DNA of 64,000 nucleotides, from contig OZ022240.1 in assembly GCA_963978895.1 (NCBI GenBank), forward strand, positions 42,691,268 to 42,755,267, written 5' to 3'. Below are positions 55,437-64,000 of the stretch, one piece after another; the first letter of the stretch is position 1; every line of letters starts with the position of its first letter. The notes under the pieces are model-generated. The model made no database searches, was not told the origin of the DNA, and worked only from the letters and a program-made list of their open reading frames with translations. The DNA comes from Erpobdella octoculata. Taxonomy: Eukaryota > Annelida > Clitellata > Hirudinida > Erpobdellidae. Made by a program: the position numbers and the translations under genes.

Positions 55437-56341
55437 CGTTTAGATTTTTTTGTATATCTAAAGAATAATTAATTTTAATTTTTTGGTTGTTTACATGTTT
55501 ATGTTACAAAATTAAATGTATAGCTATACAAAATAATTTAAATGATTACAAACAAATTTGATTGATAAACTAAACTTTTATTGCAAAAATAACGCTTCTT
55601 TAAATTTCTTTTTATAAGTAATTTTTACTTTTTGTTTTTAATAAATTATGAAGTACTTCCCATCATATAAAATTTTTAAAATGCATTGCATATAATTTTT
55701 CGTCACTGATTTTACATTCTATTTAATTTTTAGATTTATTGAAAACATTTCAAATAAAACATAAAATAAAATGATTAAAATCTTAAATATTATTATAATT
55801 TAAAAAAAGTTGAATAATAATATTTGAAATTTATTTGTAAATTACTAGAATGTTTCAATTTGTGCAAATAGTTGAGTATTGTCTTCTTGAAAGAAAATTT
55901 TGCTATTGCATGTTGTGATATATAAGCAAACGCAATTATTGTATACGGACTAGCAACTAACAACAATTCTAGTTTATTTGTAGTTGAATTCATGATTTTG
56001 ATTTTCAATTAAATTTTTTGAACTCCTTCTATTTTCACTGTAAACCAACATGTTTTGAATTTGATTCATCAAAAATTGTTTGTTTGTGGTTGTTTGACAG
56101 TTCTAGTTTATTCATGTCTTTAATTTTTATTTGAAATTTGTGAACTCCTTAAGTATAATTTGAAAAAGCAATGAGTTTTATTAAACAAATTAAAATTTAT
56201 TAGTATTTTAATTCAATAAACTTGACTTTACACAATTTTACTTCATAGCGTTGTATGAAAGTTTTATTTAAAATGTTTAATTGCAGTTCATACAACAAAT
56301 TATGTAGATTTTAAGCATCTTCTACTGACAGAAGAATTAAC
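55437..56341. other. D3 3' flank with decayed D fragment and D4 leader
   Basis: 55437-55870 matches the flanks of D1 and D2. 55885-56100 is propeller debris like 9245-9480. 56150-56341 is the D4 leader, matching 12885-13062, with 'tctactgacag' as a possible splice acceptor before the ATG. Confidence 0.65.
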
Positions 56342-57055
56342 ATGGAAAAATGTGGAATTTGTTTCAGAACTGAAAGCACTCGTTTTTATTTAAATTGCCA
56401 AATTAATTTTTTTTCATCGTGTTTGTTTGTTCACGAGAAGATTCCAACAGCATACAAACATGATTTAACAGAAAATACTTCAACCAAAAAAGAAGAAATA
56501 ACAACATGCTACTGTAAATCATGTCAGGAATTTAATGCAAACAGTCTCAGCATAGATGTCATAAAGGATCAACTGCATGCAATAAATGAACAAAAACTGA
56601 ATGCTGCTGAAGAAGCTGAAAATTTAAAAGAACAAATTCAACAGCATTGTGAAGAAGTAAAGAACCAGTTTATTAAACATATTGATTCATGTGAAAAAAA
56701 GATCAATACTGAAATTGGTGAGAAATGGTTAAAAATTGAAGAACAGTTGAATATGCATCTGAAAAATGTTTTAAAGTTATTGAAAGAAATAGAAGATAGG
56801 AATGAAAAATGTGAATTAGTTATCAAACATTGTGATTCAACTGTAATTTTTAAGATTAGAAATACTATTAAAACAAAAATTTGTGTAGATGATAATACTT
56901 TTTCATCACAAATTCACAGTTTGTTTTTAAAATGTTTTAATGAAAAGTTGAACTTTATTTTTGAACCAAATATATTAAATACAAAACATTTTTCAAATGA
57001 AATTAAAATACCCGATTTGAAATTAAAGTATGAAAAAAATGAAGAAAAAATTTAA
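56342..57055 (+). pseudogene. D4: truncated class D gene with degenerate B-box
   Basis: 237 codons. The first B-box has lost two zinc ligands compared with D1-D3 (C16 to Tyr, C24 to Phe), so it probably does not fold. YCKSCQEF, the coiled coil and PDLKLKYEKNEEK follow closely. One missing base at about 57048 shifts the frame into TAA (57053-57055); homology continues for about 20 bp and then ends at unrelated DNA near 57078, so the second module and propeller are absent. It could make a short coiled-coil protein, but decay is more likely. Confidence 0.8.
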
Positions 57056-57542
57056 CACCTCGTAACTTTGTTTTTGGTCAAATGTTTTGAATTGGTTTTC
57101 TACCAACTTTTAGATTACTTAGAACTTTGAAACTTTTAGCATAGACATAAGCTACCTGCGAAAATATTATTTAATTGTTTTCAAAGCGATTTATCATAAT
57201 CACACTGTAAACGTTGAACGAGTTGGCTATGTAGCGATTCGTAACGTTGTAATTTGAAGTTATTTATAGGACAAGATTTCCCGAATTCTATTCCTGGATA
57301 TTACTGCTTCTATCGGATATTTACTAAAAGTTGCAGGTTTCACAAATTATCTCACTTCGCAGAATCTCCTGTTATTCTTACTAATCTCTTGATAATTCAA
57401 ATTGTCTTTGCAGCACGTCTTTTACAAACTTTTATTATCTCTCGAACACTCAACTTCAACACATTATCTCAAATCCAAAAAAAAAACATACACAAAATCA
57501 TATTTCTAATTGCTACATCAAATAACCAGAAAAACATATTAA
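57056..57542. other. spacer, nothing recognised
   Basis: Unrelated to the other D 3' flanks after about 57078. A 97-codon open frame (57254-57547) shows no known feature and I do not call it. Confidence 0.4.
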
Positions 57543-57740
57543 TGTAAAATCACTGCTTTGATGATCAACTTCCTTTTGATAAACCTTACCGGATTCAGAA
57601 TATTTATTAGAGACATTAATTATTTATTATTAATAGATCAGAAGGTATAACTAGCCCTAACAAAGCTTCATTTATTATTTTCCAATAAAACTGCAAACCA
57701 TTCTATTGAGCCCGGTATACGATTTGGTGATATCGTAACA
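57543..57740 (+). repeat. 5' LTR (198 bp)
   Basis: TGTAAAATCACTG.. to ..ATATCGTAACA. Identical to 59336-59534 except one extra A in the 3' copy. Contains 'ttccaataaaactgc', a plausible polyadenylation signal. Followed by 'ttggtgatcagaagtagg', a candidate primer-binding site (TGG start). Confidence 0.92.
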
Positions 57741-57766
57741 TTGGTGATCAGAAGTAGGATACAAGA

Positions 57767-59332
57767 ATGGTTTTGAAATCATTGGATGAGCTTTGGGCGA
57801 GTGAAATGAAAGACGAGCTGGAAAAACGTGGCCTGAGTGATACAGGTAAAAAGGACGAACTTATGGAACGCCTCTTAGCCGCGTTAGTGAATGAGGGCTA
57901 TGGGCCTGACGACGACGAATATCTATTCGATATTGACGAGGAAGCTGTGGTCAAGCGAAGGAAATTAAAAAACAAATTGATGGAAGAAGAAAGACAACGA
58001 GCGAGAGAAAACATGGCAGCACAGGGGAAGACAGGAGAAGCAATGATTCTTGGCCACGAAAACAAAGTAGCAGCAGCCGGTACAACTGTTGAGAGTTTGG
58101 TCGCAGGGTTGGCTGAGGCAGTGGTGGACACGGTTCTGGACCAGCGGGCTGCTGGTGATGTGGGTTGCTGCGGCGAAACCCAATTTGAACTGGAGTCCAC
58201 CAGCTGTGTGTCAGAGCATGTGACGGATGACGGCCGTACTGACTGCACAAGTCAGGTGGGTCATGATGATGAGCCTGTCAAAGACGGTCATGATAAAGAA
58301 CCTTGCAAAGATGCTCAAGATGAACCATGCAAAGATGGTGACAGTGATACAGTCGGTTTGGACGTCGAAAACCAAACTAAAGAAGATGAGAAGAATGTTG
58401 AAAACGAAATGCAAAACGATGAGGATGAAAGTGACGATCATTATTATAATAATGGCAATAACAACTATGGCTTTCACCCATACAGCGACGGTTCTGAAAC
58501 GAAAGCCTCCATAACAGACGACGGAACCAAATATTCAGGGTCAGATTTTACTGAAGAATCTGACTCGGATGAAGCAACCGAGGATTTAGAGACGGACGAA
58601 ACTCCAATGGAAAAATACGTCAAAGTTAACTTGACAAAAAAAGAAGACACTGATTTGAGAGACGATGGCGATAATTTGAAGAAAGATCCGCTGGACGATA
58701 CGAAAGTTGACACCGACGAAAGAGCCGAGTTGGAATGTGAAAAGAAAATGTTCGATTGTAGCTTGGAAGAAAACAAACATGATGACGATGAACTTCTCCA
58801 AAACAACAATAGCAATGCAGCAAGCAAAAACTCTGGAAAAGATGAGACAAGAACAGAGAACGGTACCGAGGGTTTTAAATCAGATGAATCTACAGAGGAT
58901 TCTAGATCAGATAGACTAAGAGTCATTGTAAAATCGAATAACAGTTTGATGAAGGGATTTAATGGATTTAAGGAAAGTGTTTTCGAAAAACCTTTTAAAG
59001 AGTTTCTTGAGAAAGATCTAAGAGATGTAGAGGAAGAAGAAAAAGCAGACAGTTCCGATAAACCGTGCAAAGATGTTCAGGACGAGGCATGCAAAAAAGG
59101 CTGTGATGAACCGTGTAGATATAGCGACGATGAACCAAAGAAAGACTCTGTTGATGAGCCAAAGAAAGACTGGAATAAACTGCATCAAACGGTCAAGAGA
59201 CTTGACCATGTTGTTTGCGAATTGCGGTCAAAGCCACGAGTAAAGATCAAGGTATTTTGGTGTTCGTGGCCGAGTCGCATTTCTCAAAAGCGACTATGCT
59301 GTTCGGGACGAACAGAATTAAGAAGGGGGTAA
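57767..59332 (+). CDS. SAP-domain acidic protein of the LTR element
   Basis: 521 aa from ATG 57767. Residues about 5-43 form a SAP-type helix-loop-helix (LDELWASEMKDELEKRGLSD, GKKDELMERL), a DNA/chromatin-binding motif found in nuclear proteins and in some Ty3/gypsy gag proteins. Residues about 70-100 are Arg/Lys/Glu-rich. Most of the rest is very acidic (Asp, Glu, Ser) with repeated DEPCKDG/DEPKKD-type words near 165-185 and 440-475, then a helix KLHQTVKRLDHVVCEL and a basic Cys-rich tail. The stop TAA overlaps the region just before the 3' LTR. Position equals gag. Whether it is a diverged gag or a captured host gene is open. No zinc knuckle is seen. Confidence 0.75.
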   Translation: MVLKSLDELWASEMKDELEKRGLSDTGKKDELMERLLAALVNEGYGPDDDEYLFDIDEEAVVKRRKLKNKLMEEERQRARENMAAQGKTGEAMILGHENKVAAAGTTVESLVAGLAEAVVDTVLDQRAAGDVGCCGETQFELESTSCVSEHVTDDGRTDCTSQVGHDDEPVKDGHDKEPCKDAQDEPCKDGDSDTVGLDVENQTKEDEKNVENEMQNDEDESDDHYYNNGNNNYGFHPYSDGSETKASITDDGTKYSGSDFTEESDSDEATEDLETDETPMEKYVKVNLTKKEDTDLRDDGDNLKKDPLDDTKVDTDERAELECEKKMFDCSLEENKHDDDELLQNNNSNAASKNSGKDETRTENGTEGFKSDESTEDSRSDRLRVIVKSNNSLMKGFNGFKESVFEKPFKEFLEKDLRDVEEEEKADSSDKPCKDVQDEACKKGCDEPCRYSDDEPKKDSVDEPKKDWNKLHQTVKRLDHVVCELRSKPRVKIKVFWCSWPSRISQKRLCCSGRTELRRG

Positions 59333-59335
59333 TAA

Positions 59336-59534
59336 TGTAAAATCACTGCTTTGATGATCAACTTCCTTTTGATAAACCTTACCGGATTCAGAATATTTAT
59401 TAGAGACATTAATTATTTATTATTAATAGATCAGAAGGTATAACTAGCCCTAACAAAGCTTCATTTATTATTTTCCAATAAAACTGCAAAACCATTCTAT
59501 TGAGCCCGGTATACGATTTGGTGATATCGTAACA
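59336..59534 (+). repeat. 3' LTR (199 bp)
   Basis: Same as the 5' LTR apart from 'ctgcaaaacc' against 'ctgcaaacc'. Ends AACA and runs directly into a TA repeat. Confidence 0.92.
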
Positions 59535-59745
<211 letters not shown>

Positions 59746-59935
59746 TTATTGTTTCAACATATCCAATCATTATAAAATGCACACATAATAAAATAAAAAT
59801 ACACAAATATCACGAAAATACGTAAGATGAATCCTCTTCATCTTACACACACATGATAAGCTTCAACACGTAATCTCGCATAAACATTCCAACCATACTA
59901 ACATAATGTTTCTTCTATTGCAAAAGGCAGAACAT
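59746..59935. repeat. left half of LINE B target
   Basis: 59901-59935 matches 19745-19780 and is continued at 63863 beyond LINE B. 'cacgaaaatacgtaagatgaatcctcttcatcttacacac' at about 59812 holds a 10-bp inverted repeat (gtaagatgaa / ttcatcttac). No gene. Confidence 0.7.
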
Positions 59936-59954
59936 TAACATCAACATATTCAAC

Positions 59955-60729
59955 ATGGATACAGAATTTCTGTTGGAAAAAAACTGGCCGAGTCTCGGAC
60001 AAGGTAACCACTCATTATCCTCAAAAGTTCTTCATGAGTGGTGCGGCAAGATTTCTTCTCTGGTTTTATCGCTGTCCGAGCGAGTCACGCTCCTAGAGAC
60101 CAAAGATAAAGACAATTTAACTGTAATCAAGAAGCTGACCACCGAATTAACAGCAGCAAAATCATCATTGCAACCTCCGACTATCGGTAACGATTGGGTT
60201 CAGGTAGTTAAATCAGGTAGTTAAATCAGGTGGCGGAAAATCAAAACAGCCAGCTGCGCAGTTAGTAGTTGTGAATGCTTCCATGAATGAACTGAATGAT
60301 AGAGAGAAAAGGAAAAAAAATGTTATCGTTTACGGAGTTCCGGAACCGTCGTGTGCAGTGCAAGTTGACAAAAGATCTGAAGACGAAAAGTTTGTAAAAG
60401 ATCTTTTTTGTTCAATCGGCAAGTCTGATGTAAAACCAGTATGCATAAAGAGATTAAGATCCAAAGATCAAGAAAAACCGGGCCCAATCCTCGTGGAACT
60501 AGCTGATGCAAGTCTCAGAAACCCGACTCTCTTGGCAGCTAAAGGTTTGAGAAGCAACAGTACGTACAAGGCCGTTTATATCAGCCCGGATTTAACAGAG
60601 GCAGAAAGACAACTAGACTACCAGTTGAGGCAAGAAAGAAACAAACTCAATGCTCAACTTGGTAATGATTCGCCCTTTCGATACGGCATCCGTGGCAATC
60701 AACTGCACAAATTCAAGAAGGCCCAATAA
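59955..60729 (+). pseudogene. LINE B ORF1 (broken by a 13-bp duplication)
   Basis: The first frame 59955-60224 (MDTEFLLEKNWPSLG.., coiled-coil ERVTLLETKDKDNLTVIKKL) ends at a stop inside a 13-bp tandem duplication (caggtagttaaat twice, about 60204-60229). The second frame, open through 60271-60729, continues KKNVIVYGVPEPS, an RRM-like segment (FVKDLFCSIGKSDVKPVCI, KRLRSKDQEKPGPILVEL) and LTEAERQLDYQLRQERNKL. Together they form a typical LINE ORF1: coiled coil, RRM and C-terminal domain, an RNA chaperone. Confidence 0.82.
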
Positions 60730-62413
60730 TTCACTCTTGCAAAAGCCACAGAGAATGCGTTACACCAACAAGAAAAGCCAGCCCAAATCCTCTTCACCTA
60801 CCTTGTCTCTAAATCACTTTCGGTTTTGGTCTAACAACCCATGCTCGCTCAATAAAGATAAACGCGATGAGCTAACAGCAAGAATAGCAGCCCTCGACCA
60901 ATCGCTTAGACCACATGCCATGTTCTTTGTGGAAACATGGTTTAACGAATCCTCAGACACCTCTATAGCTGGCTATCAACTGCACCGTAAAGACAGAGAG
61001 AGGTGCGCTGGAGGAGGTGTTGCGATCTACGTTGTGGATAAAGTTGTGACCAGTGAGACCGGCATTCCTCAGCTCAACTCTCCAGCTATTGAACAAGTCT
61101 GGCGAGTCATTTGTTTCGGTGGAGAAACTTTCCTCGTTGGTTGTTTATATCGCCCTCATGACTTGAACGACGACTATCTCACACAATGTATTGCTTCGGT
61201 CACAACAGCTCGTAGCTCACTTTCCGCCTTGAGCTGCTCATTTATGTTGCTCTATGGCGATTTTAATTTCTCTCACACACAATATGCTCCAATCGACGTG
61301 GGTGGTGGCGTGGCAACAGTTGCCCATATAGGTAACGAACATCCTAGTGACATTAGATTTCAAGAGTGCCTCAGCGACTGGCACCTTACACAGCTTGTCA
61401 CGTTTCCCACGTACCGCTGTAATCGTTATGTTACACCTAGCAGCACTCTTGACCTCATTATTACCAACGACCCCGACCGAGCTATCGAGATACTTGAAGC
61501 TGACTCACTTGGATACACGCCCATGGGCCAATCCCATTGCTTTATAACCGGTCGGTTCGCTGTGGCCGGTCTGAAGAATTCACGTGTTTCTCCGTCGCAC
61601 AAACGTTTTATATGGAGCAAAGCTGACTACAATGCGCTGTCATCTCGTATTTCAAACACCGACTGGGAAAACTTATTTGATGGCCTTTCAGTACCTGACA
61701 CTTATCAGCTTCTTATCGACCGATACAACGAAGCGGTTGCACTACACATCCCATCTACAACAACTCCATTTGTCCGGAAAAAAGAACCTTGGGTAACACC
61801 CGAAGTTATAAAAGCAGACAGAGTCAAGCGCGAGGTCTGGGCTAAATACATCGCATCGGGGCGCGACTCTGCAGTTATTCTGCGAGAATCTCATCGAGAG
61901 GCTTGCAAGCGTGTAGCTAAAACAGTCAAGTCGGCAATTCTCACGTATGAGGAACAACTAGTCAGTGCTTCCAAATCCAATCCAAAACTTCTTCACTCAC
62001 ATGTCCGTAGCAAGCAGTTTTTCAAAGACGACATCAACTCTATTCAGACAGCCGACAGCACCATAACTGCGGACCGTGAAAAAATCTGTTCTTCACTCAA
62101 TGACTATTTTCAATCTGTTTTTGTCATCGAACCTGAGGGCTACATGCCTGCTTTTACAGATCGCACCGAATCAATCTGCGATGTAAATGAAAGTTGTTTT
62201 TCTGCAGCTATTCTTCAAAAAAGACTCTACAGCTTAGACAAAACTAAATCGATGGGTCTTGACGGTTTGCACCCACGCGTTCTCAGCAATTGCGCAGCTG
62301 CCTTTGCCACACCCCTGGCTCTCATCTACAAGCGCTCCTTCATGTCCGGACACATGGAGAAAATCAAATGTTTCCCCTATCTTCAAAAAAGGCAGCAAGC
62401 TCAAGCCTTCTAA
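60650..62413 (+). CDS. LINE B ORF2, first part: endonuclease and linker
   Basis: About 587 codons; the true start is unclear because the frame overlaps ORF1. APE-type endonuclease at about 50-300: NNPCSLNKDKRDEL, FFVETWFNES (metal-binding Glu), VGCLYRPHD, LLYGDFNFSH, STLDLIITND and MGQSHCFI (His of the catalytic SDH motif; Asp replaced by Gln). A linker follows to KRLYSLDKTKSMGLDGLHPR, the start of the RT domain. The frame is lost near 62345-62360; RT continues in the +2 frame. Confidence 0.85.
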   Translation: MLNLVMIRPFDTASVAINCTNSRRPNNSLLQKPQRMRYTNKKSQPKSSSPTLSLNHFRFWSNNPCSLNKDKRDELTARIAALDQSLRPHAMFFVETWFNESSDTSIAGYQLHRKDRERCAGGGVAIYVVDKVVTSETGIPQLNSPAIEQVWRVICFGGETFLVGCLYRPHDLNDDYLTQCIASVTTARSSLSALSCSFMLLYGDFNFSHTQYAPIDVGGGVATVAHIGNEHPSDIRFQECLSDWHLTQLVTFPTYRCNRYVTPSSTLDLIITNDPDRAIEILEADSLGYTPMGQSHCFITGRFAVAGLKNSRVSPSHKRFIWSKADYNALSSRISNTDWENLFDGLSVPDTYQLLIDRYNEAVALHIPSTTTPFVRKKEPWVTPEVIKADRVKREVWAKYIASGRDSAVILRESHREACKRVAKTVKSAILTYEEQLVSASKSNPKLLHSHVRSKQFFKDDINSIQTADSTITADREKICSSLNDYFQSVFVIEPEGYMPAFTDRTESICDVNESCFSAAILQKRLYSLDKTKSMGLDGLHPRVLSNCAAAFATPLALIYKRSFMSGHMEKIKCFPYLQKRQQAQAF

Positions 62414-63698
62414 CTACAGGCCTGTCTCTCTCACTCCTGTGCCCTGTAAAGTAATGGAAGGCATTCTACATGAACACATCATGCAGCACTGCGTCGTCAA
62501 CGGCTTAATCAGCAAACATCAACATGGTTTTCTCAAGAAAAAAAGCTGCTTGACAAATTTACTTGAAACTCGCGACATACTCACTGAAGCTGTTCATTGC
62601 GGCTATGTGGCTGACGTAGTATATACAGATTTTGCCAAAGCATTCGACAGAGTACCTCACAAACGCCTACTGCATAAACTAAAAGCTTATGGCATCCGTG
62701 GTATGCTACTCACATGGATCGAAGCGTGGCTGAAAGATAGGAAGCAGCGCGTTTTGATTGAAGGCTGCGAGTCCGAGTGGAAGAATGTGACAAGTGGCGT
62801 TCCTCAAGGCTCTGTTCTTGGTCCACTACTTTTTGTGTTATATATTAACGACTTACCGGACACTATCACACACCAAATCAAAATGTACGCGGACGACAGC
62901 AAAATCATCGGCATCATCAAGTCAGCTTCCGACATTTCATCTCTCCAGGCTGACATTGACCGTGCAGTTGAGTGGTCATTCACTTGGCTAATGCACTTCA
63001 ATGTCGAGAAATGCAAAATCATGCATGTCGGTCGCTCACACAGAATAACCCACCAATACTCTATGAGACATATTGACGGCACGCGGCGACCACTCGAAGT
63101 CACAAAAGTCGAACGTGATCTTGGTGTTCTCGTCTCAGATGATCTAAAGGTCCGAGCACAGGTCGAAAAAGCAGCGTCATCAGCCAATCATATGCTCAGC
63201 CGACTCAGAAAAGCTTTCCGCAGCCGCAGCCTCATACTGTGGCGTACACTTTACCTCTCCTACGTCCGCCCACATCTTGAATTTGCTGTTCAATCTTGGT
63301 CGCCTTATCAAAAGGGCGATATTAACCTTCTTGAGCAGGTCCAACGTCGGGCAACAAAAATCATTGCAACACTAAAACATCAGCCCTATGAACATCGTCT
63401 GCAACAGCTTGGGATCACAACGCTACAAGACCGCCGTTCGAGAGGTGACCTGATCGAGCAGTTCAAAATCGCCCACAACATCGACGACGTCAGCTTTTCC
63501 GTTCCGCAAACTCGAGCAGCCAGCCACACGGCATACCACCTGCGTGGCCACAACTGCAAACTAGAGCGCCAGTATGTCAGAGGTTGCGAAGAGCGATACA
63601 ATTTTTTCACAAACCGGATTGTCGCTCCATGGAATGCGCTTACGCAATACACAATTGACGCCCCGACAGTAAACGCTTTCAAGGACCGCATCTCTTAG
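62259..63698 (+). CDS. LINE B ORF2, second part: reverse transcriptase
   Basis: From about 62350 this frame carries RT: WRKSNVSPIFKKGSKLKPSN, NYRPVSLTPVPCK, VVYTDFAKAFDRVPH (motif A), SGVPQGSVLGPLLFVLYIND (motif B), MYADDSKIIG (motif C, catalytic YADD), then RPHLEFAVQSWSPYQKGDI, QRRATKIIATL, RRSRGDLIEQFKIAHN and a C-terminal NRIVAPWNALTQ..NAFKDRIS block ending at 63698. The first about 30 codons are read-through of the other frame. All catalytic Asp residues are present. Only the frameshift and the ORF1 lesion block activity. Confidence 0.9.
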   Translation: MTVCTHAFSAIAQLPLPHPWLSSTSAPSCPDTWRKSNVSPIFKKGSKLKPSNYRPVSLTPVPCKVMEGILHEHIMQHCVVNGLISKHQHGFLKKKSCLTNLLETRDILTEAVHCGYVADVVYTDFAKAFDRVPHKRLLHKLKAYGIRGMLLTWIEAWLKDRKQRVLIEGCESEWKNVTSGVPQGSVLGPLLFVLYINDLPDTITHQIKMYADDSKIIGIIKSASDISSLQADIDRAVEWSFTWLMHFNVEKCKIMHVGRSHRITHQYSMRHIDGTRRPLEVTKVERDLGVLVSDDLKVRAQVEKAASSANHMLSRLRKAFRSRSLILWRTLYLSYVRPHLEFAVQSWSPYQKGDINLLEQVQRRATKIIATLKHQPYEHRLQQLGITTLQDRRSRGDLIEQFKIAHNIDDVSFSVPQTRAASHTAYHLRGHNCKLERQYVRGCEERYNFFTNRIVAPWNALTQYTIDAPTVNAFKDRIS

Positions 63699-63862
63699 GA
63701 GTCGCGAGTCCTCCAGCTTCTGTCAGTATAGAGGAGCCTGATGTAGCTCCTCTTCATCAAAAATATAACTTTCAGACATTAATTTTTTATGGCTTGATTC
63801 TATAGACTTTTTTTTTTTTTTATATTTTTGGTTCTGATAATAAACAAATTCAATTCAAAATT

Positions 63863-64000
63863 CAAATAGAAGAAGTTACTGGCTTGTATTGTTAGGCTAA
63901 TTCAAGTTTTATGTATAAAAATAAATTGTTATAACAAATGGAGTAGAAAATGGAATGCAAAACAATAAAAATGAGAGACGTGTAAACAAGTTTTATTTTT
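63863..64000 (+). repeat. right half of LINE B target
   Basis: 'caaatagaagaagttactggcttgtattgtta' to 'gtgtaaacaagttttattttt' follows 19782-19925. Continues past the window end. Confidence 0.8.

Larger units (their letters stand above)
57543..59534 (+). mobile_element. young non-autonomous LTR retrotransposon, 1992 bp
   Basis: Two LTRs, a PBS-like TGGTGATCAGAAG directly after the first, one ORF, and a polypurine tract 'aagaaggggg' (59320-59329) directly before the second. No protease, RT, RNase H or integrase, so it must be mobilised by a relative. One-base LTR divergence implies a very recent insertion. No target duplication can be read, because the 3' side is a TA microsatellite. Confidence 0.88.
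59936..63862 (+). mobile_element. LINE B: near full-length non-LTR retrotransposon, about 3.9 kb
   Basis: Boundaries come from comparison with the empty paralogous site at 19745-19930. Carries a short 5' leader, ORF1 (59955-60729), ORF2 (about 60650-63698, overlapping ORF1) and a 3' UTR ending in AATTC-type repeats (caaattcaattcaaaattc). GC content is much higher than the surrounding DNA. CR1/Jockey-like: APE endonuclease plus RT, no RNase H. Two frame lesions make this copy inactive. Confidence 0.9.

Noticed and set aside
57254..57547. 97-codon ORF upstream of the LTR element
   Set aside because: It runs into the LTR, has no known motif and resembles chance.
58211..59209. Antisense and alternative-frame ORFs over the SAP-domain gene
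   Set aside because: Shadows of the Asp/Glu-rich coding frame; Ser/Phe or Met/Thr-rich without any domain.

Overview
The window is AT-rich animal (metazoan) nuclear DNA. The signs are RING/B-box/coiled-coil/beta-propeller (TRIM-NHL-like) genes, a multi-exon membrane protein with calcium-binding EGF modules and phase-1 introns, several non-LTR retrotransposons, an LTR element, hAT-type and other cut-and-paste transposon relics, a tRNA-headed SINE and long CATA, CAGT, AG, GT and TA microsatellites. I see no bacterial operons, rRNA genes or CRISPR. I cannot name the species; an invertebrate is the most that can be inferred.

The backbone is a cluster of TRIM-like genes in two paralogous classes. 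Class R (about 590-600 aa) has a C3HC4 RING, two B-box-like zinc motifs, a coiled coil and an NHL-like propeller: R1 658-2445(-), R2 16700-18451(-, broken), R3 31939-33744(-), R4 35659-37437(+), R5 45169-46947(-). Class D (about 778 aa) has no RING and instead carries the B-box plus coiled-coil module twice before the same propeller: D1 6532-8868(+), D2 21587-25921(+, split by a retrotransposon), D3 53103-55436(+), D4 56342-57055(+, truncated), plus decayed pieces near 9.3, 10.0, 12.0, 13.1-14.8, 31.2 and 55.9 kb. Three times an R gene on the minus strand faces a D gene on the plus strand (R1/D1, R2/D2, R5/D3), so the ancestral duplicated unit was probably a divergent R-D pair. Long flanks are duplicated with the genes (4.56-6.5 kb = 51.3-53.1 kb; 33.7-34.7 = 46.9-47.9 kb; 0-0.66 = 44.5-45.2 kb, and inverted at 37.4-37.9 kb). 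R5 is a mosaic of R3-like 5' and R1/R4-like 3' sequence, which points to gene conversion or unequal exchange.

Mobile DNA fills the rest. LINE family A (3' tail of TTATG units) is at 3.0, 10.1-11.6 and 49.7-50.5 kb. LINE C (ORF1 and endonuclease but no RT) splits D2 at 23.5-25.5 kb. A nearly complete LINE B lies at 59.9-63.9 kb, and its empty target site is preserved as a paralogous copy at 19.75 kb. A young LTR element (57543-59534) has 198/199-bp LTRs differing by one base and encodes only an acidic SAP-domain protein. Others are a hAT relic (14844-15768), a 545-bp MITE with exact 8-bp target duplications (39044-39588), a decayed multi-exon PHD-finger gene, probably transposon-derived (40.3-42.7 kb), a Ty3/gypsy RT scrap (about 29.0 kb) and a tRNA-headed SINE (49.4 kb). 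A repeat family with an 18-bp GC-rich minisatellite occurs at 18.7, 19.4, 34.5, 40.5-41.5 and 47.7 kb.

How the genes could work together is inference. R proteins look like cytoplasmic E3 ubiquitin ligases reading partners through the propeller. RING-less D proteins with related B-boxes and propeller could pair with them as regulators or decoys. Fast local duplication, pseudogenes and mosaicism are what would be expected of a birth-and-death family, as seen in immune TRIM expansions.
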